Positions 63,226 to 64,000 of a stretch of DNA of 64,000 bases are shown here, one piece after another (the stretch's first letter is position 1; every line of letters begins with the position of its first letter). The stretch lies in the NCBI GenBank assembly GCA_902798685.1, contig CADBXO010000015.1:18922-82921 (forward strand), read 5' to 3'. This stretch comes from an uncultured Bacteroidales bacterium. GTDB lineage: Bacteria > Bacteroidota > Bacteroidia > Bacteroidales > Bacteroidaceae. The translations under genes and the position numbers were made by a program. The notes under the pieces were generated by a model. The model had not been told where the DNA came from, made no database searches, and worked only from the letters and a program-made list of their open reading frames with translations.

Positions 63226-64000
63226 TTACGGGCAGACGGGACGGATGGAACGGCCTTCGTTGCGATAAGAGGCGTTGCCCATCGACGCATCACGACAGAA
63301 CCAGATTCCGTTTGCGTGGTCCCAACCACCCATCAGGAAACTACCGCTCTCATGACTTAGTGTGCTTGACCAGTATACACCGTATTCCGGATACTGATGT
63401 AGTGTAGCTACTGCTACCGAGTCATTAAACGCATTGACTGGAAGGAATATCGAGTTGTTCTCATAACCCTCTTTCTTACCCGATACACGGAAACCTTTTA
63501 CATCGTTCTCTGTTGTCCAGGTCCAGTTGCACTCCCGGCGCAGTTCATCCATCTCAGCACTGGTGGGGACCCTCCAGCTACCTCCCCACTTGACATGAGC
63601 CACATCATCCTCCTGGTCCAATACAGTCTTACTATCCTTATCGGAATACTTGGTATAATTGCCCCTGACTCCATCCACACTGAATTTATAGGTTGCATAA
63701 CTGTATTCCGTCTTAGTATCAGTCTCACCCCAAGCGTATAGTCCGCCAACATCTTCGGGCTTATAGGCCCCCACATTACAAATGGCCCACTTAACGCTCA
63801 GGCCCAGGTCAACGTATACATTTTCCGGGAAGTAATCAACAATCTTTGCCACTACGGCCGTAATAGCGGGATCCAGGTCGCCTGTTCCGGCTCTCATAGT
63901 TATTTTACCAAGGTCTTTGACGTTTTCGGAACTGAGTGTAAAGCTCTTGGAGGTATTGAAATGATTATCAGATTTAGCATGTAGCACATAGTTGCCGGCT
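63226..64000 (-). CDS. Secreted or surface FISUMP-domain protein (5' end beyond window)
   Basis: At least 257 residues of an open frame that continues past 64,000. The apparent GTG start at 63,987 is not real: the frame runs on as AGNYVLHAKSDNHFN, which looks like part of an upstream beta-sandwich-like domain. The FISUMP domain has VYVDLGLSVKWAICNVGAYK, LYAWGETDTK, WGGSWRVPTSAEMDELRREC and a final RSIRPVCP. It is a paralogue of the gene at 62,150, with about 40 percent identity by eye over the domain. The N-terminus and any signal peptide are not visible. Confidence 0.85.
   Translation of the reverse strand, partial: AGNYVLHAKSDNHFNTSKSFTLSSENVKDLGKITMRAGTGDLDPAITAVVAKIVDYFPENVYVDLGLSVKWAICNVGAYKPEDVGGLYAWGETDTKTEYSYATYKFSVDGVRGNYTKYSDKDSKTVLDQEDDVAHVKWGGSWRVPTSAEMDELRRECNWTWTTENDVKGFRVSGKKEGYENNSIFLPVNAFNDSVAVATLHQYPEYGVYWSSTLSHESGSFLMGGWDHANGIWFCRDASMGNASYRNEGRSIRPVCP

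Overview
The window reads as a Bacteroidales chromosome segment (phylum Bacteroidota). The evidence is repeated use of the Bacteroidota promoter -7 element TAnnTTTG, a near absence of Shine-Dalgarno sequences in the core genes, an M56/BlaI sensor pair with a very long C-terminal domain, a sufBCDS operon directly behind rimP-nusA-infB-cvpA, and several secreted proteins with the Fibrobacter succinogenes major paralogous (FISUMP) domain. The genus cannot be fixed by reading alone.

Positions 1-52,260 are an ordinary core chromosome. 1-3,161 (minus) is an operon of two XRE-cupin regulator plus acyl-CoA ligase cassettes. Then come gyrB (+), rpsT (-) and recO (+). 6,534-21,748 (minus) is a compact division and cell-wall (dcw) operon: mraZ-rsmH-ftsL-ftsI-murE-mraY-murD-ftsW-murG/murC-ftsQ-ftsA-ftsZ, preceded by a threefold MraZ box. 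MurG and MurC are fused in one 834-residue reading frame. 21,943-36,441 carries a SulP transporter, tRNA-Val, small conserved proteins, a Gly-rich secreted esterase, a BlaI/M56 pair with two operator palindromes, a flavodiiron protein divergent from rubredoxin, NhaA, GpmI and a lipoprotein. 36,521-46,643 (minus) is rimP-nusA-infB-cvpA-sufB-sufC-sufD-sufS, with a terminator-like hairpin in its leader. 46,783-52,259 holds a SASA-type esterase, an S41 protease, tRNA-Asn, an NhaC antiporter, a mannose-1-phosphate guanylyltransferase and tRNA-Leu.

52,211-about 62,080 is an accessory island that starts at tRNA-Leu(CAA). A large serine recombinase, whose frame runs into the tRNA, is preceded by a 46-codon gene missing from usual gene calls. 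Next come three short unknown or FISUMP genes, a 464-residue protein with possible polymerase palm motifs, an MmeI-like single-chain restriction-modification enzyme, a small resolvase-type recombinase, and about 520 bp of non-coding sequence dense in inverted repeats. Several island genes carry clear AAAGGA ribosome-binding sites, unlike the core. Two of its minus-strand genes share a 28-bp promoter-like element. 62,150-64,000 has two further FISUMP proteins, separated by a GC-rich segment containing a tRNA T-arm-like fragment.

The points most worth a second look are the MurG-MurC fusion, the rimP leader hairpin, the structured non-coding block near 61.6-62.1 kb, the polymerase-like island protein, and the island boundary at tRNA-Leu.
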